DNA of 64,000 bases from assembly GCA_000335735.1 (NCBI GenBank), contig AMYY01000012.1, positions 27,140 to 91,139 on the forward strand, read 5' to 3'. The stretch's first letter is position 1; each line of letters opens with the position of its first letter. This DNA comes from an alpha proteobacterium L41A. GTDB lineage: Bacteria; Pseudomonadota; Alphaproteobacteria; Caulobacterales; Caulobacteraceae. Of this stretch, positions 1-7,934 are shown piece after piece. A program made the position numbers and the translations under genes. A model generated the notes under the pieces. It saw nothing but the letters and a program-made list of their open reading frames with translations. It searched no databases and was not told where the DNA came from.

Positions 1-113
1 TAGGAAATCTTCGCGCCCTTGGCGATCAGGTCCAGCCGGTAGATGGCCGTGACGCGCTGCGCCTTGAAGCGTTCGAGGGCGGCGGCGGCTGCTGGATCGG
101 GCGTCTGGCTCAT
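1..113 (-). CDS. Partial protein of unknown function, N-terminus only
   Basis: An open frame starts at an ATG whose complement is at 111-113 and runs off the left edge without a stop. About 37 codons are visible. The peptide begins MSQTPDPAAAAALERFKAQR and continues with a mixed basic and hydrophobic stretch. It is divergent from the glycosyltransferase at 200. There is no obvious Shine-Dalgarno sequence. I do not recognise the family. The frame could also be a chance opening, because this DNA is GC-rich and has few stops. Confidence 0.4.
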   Translation of the reverse strand, partial: MSQTPDPAAAAALERFKAQRVTAIYRLDLIAKGAKIS

Positions 114-199
114 GCGCGTCGCTGTAGCGCATGGGGCCTTCCTGTGGAAACACGCGTTTGGCGCTGAACCGCAGATAGAATCCCTGTATCCGTCGACGG

Positions 200-1159
200 A
201 TGATCGGGCGGTTTCCCATCCTGTACATCGCCGAGGCGGACGCCGAAGACGCCGTGCTGTCCTCAGGCGTGCTGGCGCATCTGGTCGAGAGCCTGCCGCA
301 CGCGACCTTCACCATCGTCGGATCGGCCGCCAGCGCGCCGCTGTTCGCCGATACGCCGCGCCTGACGAAACTGATCGTGCTGGAGCGCGAAGGCCATTTC
401 GAATGGATCGCTCTGTGGAACCAGGTGCGGGCCACCAAATGGGGCCTGGTCGTGGACATGCGCGGCTCGGACCTGTCGGGCAAGCTGAGGCGGCACAAGC
501 GCGCGGTGCGGGGCAAGGATCAGCCGGGCCTGCATGCGGTCGAGGCGGCGGCGGCGGTGCTGAAGCTGGAGCCGGACGAGATCCCGGCGCCGAAACTCTA
601 TGTCTCGGACGAGACGCGGGCCCAGGTCAAGGCGCTGATCCCGGCGACGGGCGGTGACGGGCCGATTCTGGCGGTCGGGCCGGGCGTGGAATGGATGGGC
701 AAGCGCTGGCCCGCCGAACGCTACGCCAAGGTCGCGGCCAAGCTGCTGGCTGACGACGGGCCGCTGGCGCGCGGCCGTCTGATGATCGTGGGCGAGGAGA
801 TCGACCGCGAGGCGGCGCACACGATCCGCTACGCCGTGCCGCGCGCGCGGGTGATCGAGTTGCAGGGCAAGCTGACGCGCCTGCAGACGGTCGCGGCCCT
901 GTCGACGTCGGTGCTGTACGTCGGGGCGGACTCGATCTGGACCCAGCTGGCCGTGGCCTCGGGCGTGCCGGTCGTCGCCGCCTTCGGGCCGTCGGATGAG
1001 ACCGTGCGCGGACCCTGGAAGGGCGAGGCCGTGCGGGGGCCGCGGACCTATGACGAGTTCAAGACGCTGGATCCGCGCCTGAACCAGGCGATCCAGCATA
1101 TGATGGACCTGCCGTGGGAGCGGGTGCTGAAGGCGGCGCAGCGGATGTTGAAACGCTGA
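200..1159 (+). CDS. Glycosyltransferase family 9 (heptosyltransferase-like) protein
   Basis: The 319-residue protein has the two-Rossmann-domain layout of family 9 glycosyltransferases, which move heptose or a related sugar onto LPS core at the inner membrane. The N-terminal half opens with ILYIAEADAEDAV. The C-terminal half has AVGPGVEWMGKRWPAERYA near 158-177 and a sugar-nucleotide region ending LASGVPVVAAFGPS-like near 250-268. The usual DSGxxH motif reads ADSIWTQLA, so the canonical histidine is absent. The start is the ATG at 200. It stands alone in front of a repeat element. Family assignment is good; the donor and acceptor are unknown. Confidence 0.8.
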   Translation: MIGRFPILYIAEADAEDAVLSSGVLAHLVESLPHATFTIVGSAASAPLFADTPRLTKLIVLEREGHFEWIALWNQVRATKWGLVVDMRGSDLSGKLRRHKRAVRGKDQPGLHAVEAAAAVLKLEPDEIPAPKLYVSDETRAQVKALIPATGGDGPILAVGPGVEWMGKRWPAERYAKVAAKLLADDGPLARGRLMIVGEEIDREAAHTIRYAVPRARVIELQGKLTRLQTVAALSTSVLYVGADSIWTQLAVASGVPVVAAFGPSDETVRGPWKGEAVRGPRTYDEFKTLDPRLNQAIQHMMDLPWERVLKAAQRMLKR

Positions 1160-1169
1160 TCATGTCTTC

Positions 1170-1299
1170 CGTCATCCTCGGGCTTGACCCGAGGATCGAG
1201 GGTTCCGCTGAGCGTTGGTTCCGGTAGAAGCATGGCGTCAATGCGTCGCCTGTCGCGATGCGGACCGTCCGATCCTCGGGTCAAGCCCGAGGATGACGG
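1170..1299. repeat. REP-type element: two inverted copies of a small palindrome (copy 1)
   Basis: Two arms of about 27 bases, at 1171-1197 and 1271-1297, are reverse complements of each other. Each contains the imperfect palindrome CTCGGGCTTGACCCGAG. The outer edges read GTCATCC and GGATGAC, and about 70 bases of non-repeated DNA lie between the arms. A second element with the same arms is at 24936-25041. The layout (paired palindromes, intergenic) resembles REP/BIME elements mobilised by RAYT transposases. No RAYT gene is in this window. Confidence 0.8.
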
Positions 1300-1322
1300 A
1301 GTGAGAGAAAGGACCCCGCCCC

Positions 1323-2654
1323 ATGACCCAGACCTATGACCTGATCGTCCGTGGCGGCGAGGTGGCGAACCATGCGGGGCGGGGCATGGCGGATGTCGGG
1401 GTGATCGACGGCAAGATCGCCTTCATCGGCGACCTGAGCCAGGCCTCGGCGGGCGAGACCTTCGATGCGACCGGCCTGACGGTCCTGCCCGGCGTGATCG
1501 ACACCCAGGTGCATTTCCGCGAGCCGGGGCTGGAGTGGAAGGAAGATCTGGAGACGGGCAGCCGCGCGGCGGCCCTGGGCGGCGTGGTCGCCCTGTTCGA
1601 GATGCCGAACACCAATCCCAACACCACCGATCCCGACACCATGGCCGACAAGCTGGCGCGGGCGAAGGACCGGATGTGGACGGACCACGCCTTCTACGTC
1701 GGCGGCACGCACGAGAACGCGGATTATCTGGGCGAGCTGGAGCGGTTGCCGGGGTGTTGCGGGGTCAAGGTGTTCATGGGAGCCTCGACCGGCGACCTGC
1801 TGATCGCCGACGACGAGGGGGTCAGGAAGGTCCTGTCCAACGTGAGGCGCCGCGCCACCTTCCACTCCGAGGACGAATACCGCCTGGTCGAGCGTCGCGG
1901 TCTGGCCCGTACCGGCGACTGGACCAGCCACCCCGAGGTGCGCGACGCCGAAAGCGCCATCCGCTCGACCCGGCGCCTGGTCGGCCTGGCCAAGGAGACA
2001 GGCGCGCGGATCCATGTGCTGCACGTCACGACCCGGGAGGAGATGGAATATCTGCGCTTCCACAAGGATGTCGCCACCGTCGAGATCACGCCCCAGCACC
2101 TGACCCTGGTCGGACCGGAAGCCTATGAGCGGCTGGGCAGCTATGCGCAGATGAACCCGCCGATCCGTTCGCAGCAGCATGTGGACGCGCTGTGGCTGTG
2201 GGGGATGCAGCAGGGCGTCGCCGACGTGCTGGGCTCCGACCACGCGCCGCATACGAAGGAAGAAAAGGCCAAACCCTATCCGGCCTCGCCGTCCGGCATG
2301 CCGGGGGTGCAGACGCTGGTGCCGCTGATGCTGACCCATGTCGCCAATGGGCGGCTGTCGCTGGAGCGGTTCATCGATCTGACCTCGGCGGGGGCGCAGC
2401 GGGTGTTCGGCACGGCCAACAAGGGGCGGATGGCCGTCAGCTATGACGCCGACCTGACCATCGTCGATCTGAAGGCCAAGCGGACGATCACCCATGATCA
2501 GCAGGCGACGCGCTGCGGCTGGACCCCGTTCGACGGGGTGGAGGCCACCGGCTGGCCGATGGCGACCATCGTGCGCGGCCGGGTGGTGATGCAGGACGGC
2601 GAACTGATCGGATCGGCGCACGGGCGGCCGGTGCGGTTCATGGAGACGCTGTGA
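1323..2654 (+). CDS. Dihydroorotase-like amidohydrolase (class I type)
   Basis: The 443-residue metal-dependent hydrolase matches class I dihydroorotases, which cyclise N-carbamoyl-aspartate to dihydroorotate in pyrimidine synthesis. Visible landmarks are VIDTQVHFREPG (59-70), the metal-bridging lysine candidate K149 in GVKVFMGASTGD, FHSEDE with H181, IHVLHVTT with H231 and H234, and GSDHAPH with D306 and H307. In the first motif the usual HxH is QxH (Q62, H64). I recall the same substitution in related alphaproteobacterial proteins. AAAGGA lies upstream of the ATG. The stop overlaps the next start (GTGA). No pyrB is adjacent, so the true substrate could differ. Confidence 0.85.
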   Translation: MTQTYDLIVRGGEVANHAGRGMADVGVIDGKIAFIGDLSQASAGETFDATGLTVLPGVIDTQVHFREPGLEWKEDLETGSRAAALGGVVALFEMPNTNPNTTDPDTMADKLARAKDRMWTDHAFYVGGTHENADYLGELERLPGCCGVKVFMGASTGDLLIADDEGVRKVLSNVRRRATFHSEDEYRLVERRGLARTGDWTSHPEVRDAESAIRSTRRLVGLAKETGARIHVLHVTTREEMEYLRFHKDVATVEITPQHLTLVGPEAYERLGSYAQMNPPIRSQQHVDALWLWGMQQGVADVLGSDHAPHTKEEKAKPYPASPSGMPGVQTLVPLMLTHVANGRLSLERFIDLTSAGAQRVFGTANKGRMAVSYDADLTIVDLKAKRTITHDQQATRCGWTPFDGVEATGWPMATIVRGRVVMQDGELIGSAHGRPVRFMETL

Positions 2655-3385
2655 GGGAAACGCTCGGCCTGATCGGCTTCGGCGCCTTCGGGCGGCTGAC
2701 GGCGCGACATCTGTCGGCCGGGTTCGATATCCTGGCGAATGACCCGGCGGCGAGCGATGACGAAGGCCTCGCGACCCTGACCGATCTGGCCACCGCCGCC
2801 GCCTGTCCCACGGTGGTGCTGGCCGTGCCGGTCGAGGCGTTGGAGGCGACGCTGGTCGCCATCGGCCCGCTCCTGAGGCCCGACGCCCTGGTCATCGACG
2901 TGGGCTCGGTGAAGGTGAAGCCGGCGCAGGCGATGGACGCCCTGCTGCCGCCCGGCGTGCGGATCGTCGGCACCCACCCGCTGTTCGGCCCGCAGAGCGG
3001 CAAGGACGGCATCGCGGGCCTGCGGATCGCCGTGTGCGAGGTGAGGGGGGCGAAAGACGCCCGCCGCGTCGCCGCCTTCTGCCGCCGGGCGCTGGGGCTG
3101 AAGGTGTTTCAGGTCAGCCCCGAGGACCACGACCGCGAGGCCGCGACGGTGCAGGGTCTGACCCATCTGATCGCCCGCGTCCTGATGGCGATGGAGCCCC
3201 TGCCGACGCGCATGACCACCGCCAGCTTCGACCGTCTGATGCAGGCCGTCGACATGGTCCGCCACGACAGCCCCGCCGTCTTCCGCGCCATCGAACGCGA
3301 CAACCCGTTCGCGGCCGAGGTTCGGGAGCGGTTCTTCGCCCTGGCAGATGAGGCGCGGGGCGAGGCGGAGGAGGAAGACATCTGA
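2651..3385 (+). CDS. Prephenate/arogenate dehydrogenase family protein (TyrA-like)
   Basis: This is a 244-residue NAD(P)-dependent dehydrogenase. The N-terminal nucleotide-binding motif LIGFGAFG is at 7-14. VIDVGSVKVKP (81-91) and the substrate-pocket motif THPLFGPQSG (108-117) are typical of enzymes that oxidatively decarboxylate prephenate or arogenate in tyrosine synthesis. The GTG start at 2651 overlaps the previous stop by four bases, implying translational coupling with the dihydroorotase-like gene. There is no ACT or chorismate mutase domain. It is slightly shorter than stand-alone TyrA enzymes and ends in an acidic tail (EAEEEDI). Confidence 0.85.
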   Translation: MRETLGLIGFGAFGRLTARHLSAGFDILANDPAASDDEGLATLTDLATAAACPTVVLAVPVEALEATLVAIGPLLRPDALVIDVGSVKVKPAQAMDALLPPGVRIVGTHPLFGPQSGKDGIAGLRIAVCEVRGAKDARRVAAFCRRALGLKVFQVSPEDHDREAATVQGLTHLIARVLMAMEPLPTRMTTASFDRLMQAVDMVRHDSPAVFRAIERDNPFAAEVRERFFALADEARGEAEEEDI

Positions 3386-3535
3386 GGAGGGCGATCGGGC
3401 GCCGCTATCGACCCGCTGCGGACCGTGCCTCCACCCGATCCGGGGCGCTGTCTGGTCTGACCGATTCGCAGAGCTTTCGCGCCAAAGATTCAGTGCGTAT
3501 TTATCGGCCGGGTATGGCGTCGGCGAGGGGGTTCG

Positions 3536-4546
3536 ATGTTGCGGCGGACATGGATGGCTCTGGCAGGGCTCATCGGGGCGGCGGTGCTCGCGAGCGGGTT
3601 CGCCGTCACCCGCAGTTCTGATGTCGGATCGGCACAAGCTGTCGCGGAAGGCCGCACAACGGGCGTCTGGCAGGCTCCGGGGGGCGCCCGCCAAATCCCG
3701 ATCTGGCCGAATGGCGCGCCGGACATGGAAGACGTGAGCCAGCCTTCCGAAAGCGTCCTGACGCGCAGGACGCCCGAAGCCGTTGATGGCGACGTGTCCC
3801 AAGCCGTATTCGACGTGACCGAACCTACGATGACTGTCTTCCCACCGCAGGGCAAAAACACCGGGGTGGCGGTCGTCGTCTTTCCCGGCGGAGGATTCCG
3901 TGCGGTGGTCGTTACCGTCGAGGGGACGGAAATCTGCAACTGGATCGCTGCGCGAGGCGTCACCTGCATCCTGTCAAAGTACCGCGTTCCGCGTAGCAAT
4001 CACTACTGGGATGACGACCTCGGCCGGGCCGTGACGCCGCGAGTGCCTCGTGCCCTTCAGGACGCACAGCGCACCGTAAGATTGGTCCGCTCACAGGCGC
4101 GAGAACTTCAGATCAATCCTACCAAGATCGGGGTGATGGGCTTTTCGGCCGGCGGCTATCTGGTCGCGCAGACCAGCAACATTTTCGAGCCCGCCTATTC
4201 GCCCGTCGATGAGATCGATCAGGTCAGCAGCCGGCCCGACTTCGCCATCGCCTTTTTCCCCGGCCACATCTGCCGACGCGGCGGTGTTTTTGATCCCGGG
4301 CTGAAGGTGACCCAAGAGGCTCCGCCAACCTTTCTGATCGCCGCGTGGGACGATCCGACGAATGAAATCTGCAACAGCACGCTCTACGCGCGAGCATTGG
4401 ATCAGGCCGGGGTTCCGGCCGAGGTGCATCTGTTCTCCACCGGTGGGCATGCCTTCGGCTTGCGGCGGAACCACAGCCCGGACACGGTCTGGCCCGGACT
4501 GCTGGAAACCTGGCTGGAGGAACGGGGCATTCTGCCTAAAGGCTGA
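3536..4546 (+). CDS. Exported alpha/beta hydrolase (acetyl-esterase type)
   Basis: The 336-residue protein has an N-terminal hydrophobic segment (residues 5-22), consistent with a signal peptide or anchor. The hydrolase core shows an oxyanion motif FPGGGF (116-121) and the nucleophile elbow GFSAGG with S204. Likely acid and base are the aspartate in AWDDPTNE and the histidine in TGGHAFG. This arrangement is found in xylan-acetyl and carbohydrate esterases of the BD-FAE/Axe kind. The start is the ATG at 3536, after a 150-base gap with no other gene. A bidirectional terminator follows. The substrate is unknown. It looks slightly less GC-rich than its neighbours. Confidence 0.75.
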   Translation: MLRRTWMALAGLIGAAVLASGFAVTRSSDVGSAQAVAEGRTTGVWQAPGGARQIPIWPNGAPDMEDVSQPSESVLTRRTPEAVDGDVSQAVFDVTEPTMTVFPPQGKNTGVAVVVFPGGGFRAVVVTVEGTEICNWIAARGVTCILSKYRVPRSNHYWDDDLGRAVTPRVPRALQDAQRTVRLVRSQARELQINPTKIGVMGFSAGGYLVAQTSNIFEPAYSPVDEIDQVSSRPDFAIAFFPGHICRRGGVFDPGLKVTQEAPPTFLIAAWDDPTNEICNSTLYARALDQAGVPAEVHLFSTGGHAFGLRRNHSPDTVWPGLLETWLEERGILPKG

Positions 4547-4553
4547 GCCGTTG

Positions 4554-4583
4554 AAAGTCCGCCAACCAACCTTGGCGGACTTT
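4554..4583. terminator. Bidirectional terminator-like hairpin
   Basis: A perfect 12-base stem, AAAGTCCGCCAA with TTGGCGGACTTT, encloses a CCAACC loop. It lies between two convergent hydrolase genes (stops at 4546 and 4642). The A and T tracts at the stem base give a short U-run in either direction, so it could end both transcripts. Confidence 0.75.
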
Positions 4584-4641
4584 CTGAGTGCCTGTTTGCA
4601 GGCCTTTTGGCCGTCAGAACGTTCGGCGGCCGCCAGCGAAT

Positions 4642-5583
4642 TCAGCGGGCGGCGTTCGTCTTGATGAAGGCCGCCACGTCCTGCGCCATGCCGGGGGCCA
4701 GCGGCAGGTCGGGGTCGGCGTAGGTGGCCAGATTGGCGGCGCGGTCGGCGGGGGCGATCTTGAGGAGGTGGTTGACGCCCTCCCAGAGTTTCAGCGTGGC
4801 CTTGGGATCGGCGGCGGCCAGGGCCTGGGCGTCCGTGACCGTGACCTGGAGGTCGGTGGTCCCCTGGCCGATGAAGACCGGGCCGTCGTAGGCGGCGAGC
4901 AGGGCGGCGGGGTCCAGCGGCAGCCACGAGATCAGATAGGGCTGGACCGACGGGCGGAACAGGGCTGCCAAGGCAGGCGGCGTGTCGGCGACGGTGCGGC
5001 CGGCCTCGAGCTCGGTCAGGGCGGCGAAGGCTTGGGTCTTCAAGGGGTCGGGCAGGCCGGCCTGAAGCTGTTCGCGGATCACCACGCCGGCCGGGCGACC
5101 CGCGCCGGCCAGCAGAATCAGGCCGCAGACCTTGTCGTCTCCGCCCTCGACCCCCTTCAGCGCGACCAGGGCGCCTTCGCTGTGGCCGATCAGCCAGGCG
5201 CAGGGCTGATCCGCGCGCGAGGCGGCCTCGACGGCCCAGGCGCGCGCGTCGGCGGCGTAATCGTCGAAGCGCAGCTTGGTTTCGTCGAGCCCGGCGGCGG
5301 CGCTGGCCGCAATGCCGCGCTTGTCGATGCGGACGGTGGCGATCCCCTGTTCCGCCAGGCCCTCGGCCAGCAGCCGGTAGGTGGAGGCGGCGACGCCCAT
5401 CGAGCTGTTCCCATCCCGATCGGTCGGGCCGGAGCCGGGCAGGATGACGGCGACGGCCGTCGGCGCCTCCGGCGTCAGCAGCGTGCCGTGCAAGGGCGCG
5501 GGCTGGGCAGGCAGGGCGATGTCGGTCGAGACCGGACCGGCGAGCAGGCTGGCGGCGAGAAGGGCGTGGGTCAGCGTCAGCAT
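4642..5583 (-). CDS. Secreted alpha/beta hydrolase
   Basis: The protein is 313 residues, starting from an ATG with AAAGGAG about six bases upstream. An upstream in-frame start near 5712 would only add a basic, non-exported tail. MLTLTHALLAASLLAGPVS is a signal peptide. Conserved features are LPGSGPTDRDGN (49-59), the oxyanion-hole and substrate loop of this subfamily, and the nucleophile elbow GHSEG with S135. A histidine in WEGVNHLLK fits the catalytic base. It is divergent from the TonB receptor and could share its iron-responsive control region. The substrate is unknown. Confidence 0.8.
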   Translation of the reverse strand: MLTLTHALLAASLLAGPVSTDIALPAQPAPLHGTLLTPEAPTAVAVILPGSGPTDRDGNSSMGVAASTYRLLAEGLAEQGIATVRIDKRGIAASAAAGLDETKLRFDDYAADARAWAVEAASRADQPCAWLIGHSEGALVALKGVEGGDDKVCGLILLAGAGRPAGVVIREQLQAGLPDPLKTQAFAALTELEAGRTVADTPPALAALFRPSVQPYLISWLPLDPAALLAAYDGPVFIGQGTTDLQVTVTDAQALAAADPKATLKLWEGVNHLLKIAPADRAANLATYADPDLPLAPGMAQDVAAFIKTNAAR

Positions 5584-5693
5584 TACGGTCTCCTTTGTGG
5601 AAAGGTCAGACGAGAAATCGGCCGATTGCAATATGTCGCGGGCGCGGCGGATTGCATTGCGCCCACCGATCGGGCTAGGGACGCGCAACTTGA

Positions 5694-5714
5694 TTTTGAG
5701 AATGCGTATCAAAA
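5694..5714 (+). promoter_or_regulatory. Candidate Fur box over the TonB receptor start
   Basis: The core TGAGAATGCGTATCA (5697-5711) fits the 7-1-7 Fur pattern TGATAATnATTATCA with three mismatches outside the central base. It is flanked by TTT and AAA, so the whole 21 bases read as TTTTGA...TCAAAA. It overlaps both possible start codons of the receptor gene (5702 and 5714). The position before an iron-type TonB receptor supports iron-dependent repression, but no binding data exist here. Confidence 0.6.
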
Positions 5715-7921
5715 TGCTCTGCCTTCGCCGTGCTTCCGTTCTTTTGACTGCCAGCGCCCTTGCGCTGACGCTCGCCTCGCCGGTGCTGGCGCAGCAGGCG
5801 ATGGCCCCGGCGGAGCTGGGCGATATCGTCGTGACGGGGTCGCAGGTGCGGTTGCCGGCCCCGGTGGCGGGCGGTCAGGTGGCGCGCGGCGGACGGGTCG
5901 GCTTACTGGGCAATCTGGGCGTGATGGACACGCCCTTCTCGACCGCCAACTACACCGAAAAGCTGGTGCGTGATCAGCAGGCGCGCGGCATCGGCGACGT
6001 GCTGCAGAACGATCCGACGGTGCGTGTGTCCAAGGGGTTCGGCAACTTCCAGGAGCTGTATATCGTTCGCGGCTTCCCGGTCTATTCCGACGACATGAGC
6101 TACAACGGCCTCTATGGCGTGTTGCCGCGCCAGTTCGTGGCGGCCGAACTGGTCGAGCGGGTCGAGGTGTTTCGCGGGGCGACCGCTTTTCTGAACGGCG
6201 CGGCGCCCGGCGGCAGCGGCGTGGGCGGGGCGGTCAATCTGGTGCCCAAGCGTGCGGGCGCGGCGCCGCTGACACGGCTGACGGCGGGCTGGGAAGGTCG
6301 GGATCAAGCCTATGCCGCCGCCGATGTATCGCGTCGGTTCGGACAGGACGACGCCTGGGGGCTGCGTCTGAACGTGGCCAGCCGCGACGGCGAAAGCGCG
6401 GTCGATAACGAGGATCGCGAAATACGCGTGGTCGGCCTGGGGCTGGATCGCCGTGGCGACCGCGCCCGGTTCTCGGCGGACCTGGGCTGGCAGTCGAACC
6501 GTCTGGACGATCCGCGGCCGCAGGTGACGCCGAACGGCGCCATTCCGGCCCCGCCGGCCGCCGACAGGAACTTCGCCCAGCCCTGGACCTATACGGACGA
6601 GGAGCAATTGTTCGGTGCGGTGCGCGCCGAGTTCGATGTGAGCGACGCCGTCTCAGTCTGGGCCGCCGTCGGCGCGCGCGACGGCAAGGAACGCAACAGC
6701 CTGGCCAATCCGCGCGCCGATGCGGACGGGTCGCTGAGCGCCTACCGTTTCGACAACGGCCGGCGTGATCAGGTCTTTTCGGCGGACGTCGGCGTGCGGG
6801 CGGACCTGACGACCGGCCCCGTCGAGCACCGGCTCGTGGCCTCGGCGTCGCAGGTGCAGTCGCGCGAGAAGAACGCCTACGCCTTCTCGGACTTCGCCGG
6901 CTTCGCCAGCAATCTGTATGACCCGATCTCTGTAACCGCCCCGGCGCCGACAGCCTTGGCGGCCGGGTCGCTGACCGATCCTGGCGTGGTCGGCCGCGTC
7001 AAGACGACCAGTTTCGCCGTCGCCGACATGCTGTCCTTCCTGGACGACCGCCTGATCGCCACGATGGGCGCACGGTATCAGGAGATCGACACGCGGTCTT
7101 ATGTTTACGGCTCGGGCGTTCGAAACGGCGGCTACGCCAGCGACGCCGTGACGCCGGTCTTCGCCGTGGTCTATCGCCCGGTCGATGCGCTGTCGCTGTA
7201 CGCCAACTATTCCGAGGCTCTGGTTCCCGGAAAGACGGCGCCGGCAGTGATCAATGGGGCGATCGTGAACAATGAGAACGAGGTGTTGGCGCCATTCCGT
7301 GCCAAGCAGGCCGAGGTCGGTGTCAAATACGACAGCGGCTCCTTTGGAGGGACGTTGAGCGTCTTCCGCACCACCTTGCCCAGTGAACTGTTCACTCTCA
7401 CTTCGCCCGCCGACCCCGTGAATAACATTCCAGCGCGCGGCGATTACTCTGCCGGCGGCGAGCAGGAGAACCGGGGCGTCGAACTGTCGGTCTTCGGCGA
7501 GCCCGTTCAGGGCTTGCGCGTCCTGGGCGGCGCGACCTGGCTCGATGCGGAGATCACGCGCGCGCTGGATGCGTCGCTGAACGGCAAATCCGCCATCGGC
7601 GTGCCGGACTTCCAGGCCAATCTGAACGTCGAGTGGGACCTGCGCGCCATCGACGGTCTGACGCTGGAAGGTCGGGTGGTCCACACCGGATCGCAGGCCG
7701 CGAACGGCGCCAACACGGTCGAGCTGGAAAGTTGGACCCGGTTCGACGCGGGGGTGCGCTACGCCTTCGTGGCGGGTGACAAGCCGGTGACGCTGCGGGC
7801 GCGGGTGGAGAATGTCGCGGACGAGGATCAGTGGGTCGCGGTCGGCGGCTATCCGGGATCGAACTATCTAACGCTGGGCGCGCCGCGGACCTTGCGTCTG
7901 TCGGTCTCGACCGAGTTCTGA
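5702..7921 (+). CDS. TonB-dependent siderophore-type receptor
   Basis: This 739-residue outer-membrane receptor probably takes up a ferric siderophore. A signal peptide ends near LASPVLAQ, followed by the TonB-box-like GDIVVTG. The plug domain has DVLQNDPTVRV, LYIVRGFPVYSDD and VERVEVFRGATAFLNG, typical of the FhuA/FpvA class. A long beta-barrel follows and ends in LRLSVSTEF with a terminal Phe. The open frame extends upstream to 5381, but that part lies antisense to the hydrolase gene. ATG 5702 and ATG 5714 are both possible. The Fur-like palindrome covers both, so the message may be leaderless or nearly so. Confidence 0.9.
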   Translation: MRIKMLCLRRASVLLTASALALTLASPVLAQQAMAPAELGDIVVTGSQVRLPAPVAGGQVARGGRVGLLGNLGVMDTPFSTANYTEKLVRDQQARGIGDVLQNDPTVRVSKGFGNFQELYIVRGFPVYSDDMSYNGLYGVLPRQFVAAELVERVEVFRGATAFLNGAAPGGSGVGGAVNLVPKRAGAAPLTRLTAGWEGRDQAYAAADVSRRFGQDDAWGLRLNVASRDGESAVDNEDREIRVVGLGLDRRGDRARFSADLGWQSNRLDDPRPQVTPNGAIPAPPAADRNFAQPWTYTDEEQLFGAVRAEFDVSDAVSVWAAVGARDGKERNSLANPRADADGSLSAYRFDNGRRDQVFSADVGVRADLTTGPVEHRLVASASQVQSREKNAYAFSDFAGFASNLYDPISVTAPAPTALAAGSLTDPGVVGRVKTTSFAVADMLSFLDDRLIATMGARYQEIDTRSYVYGSGVRNGGYASDAVTPVFAVVYRPVDALSLYANYSEALVPGKTAPAVINGAIVNNENEVLAPFRAKQAEVGVKYDSGSFGGTLSVFRTTLPSELFTLTSPADPVNNIPARGDYSAGGEQENRGVELSVFGEPVQGLRVLGGATWLDAEITRALDASLNGKSAIGVPDFQANLNVEWDLRAIDGLTLEGRVVHTGSQAANGANTVELESWTRFDAGVRYAFVAGDKPVTLRARVENVADEDQWVAVGGYPGSNYLTLGAPRTLRLSVSTEF

Positions 7922-7934
7922 TCCGCGTCGGCCG

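Noticed and set aside
1170..1299. Possible terminator after the glycosyltransferase
   Set aside because: The paired palindromes lack U-runs and recur at 24.9 kb, which fits a repeat better than a terminator.
5381..5701. Upstream extension of the TonB receptor
   Set aside because: The frame runs antisense through the hydrolase gene and its promoter, and the signal peptide starts at or after 5702.
4588..5973. Long plus-strand frame opposite the secreted hydrolase
   Set aside because: The minus-strand hydrolase has a signal peptide, nucleophile elbow and ribosome-binding site; the plus frame is Gly/Gln-rich without a domain.
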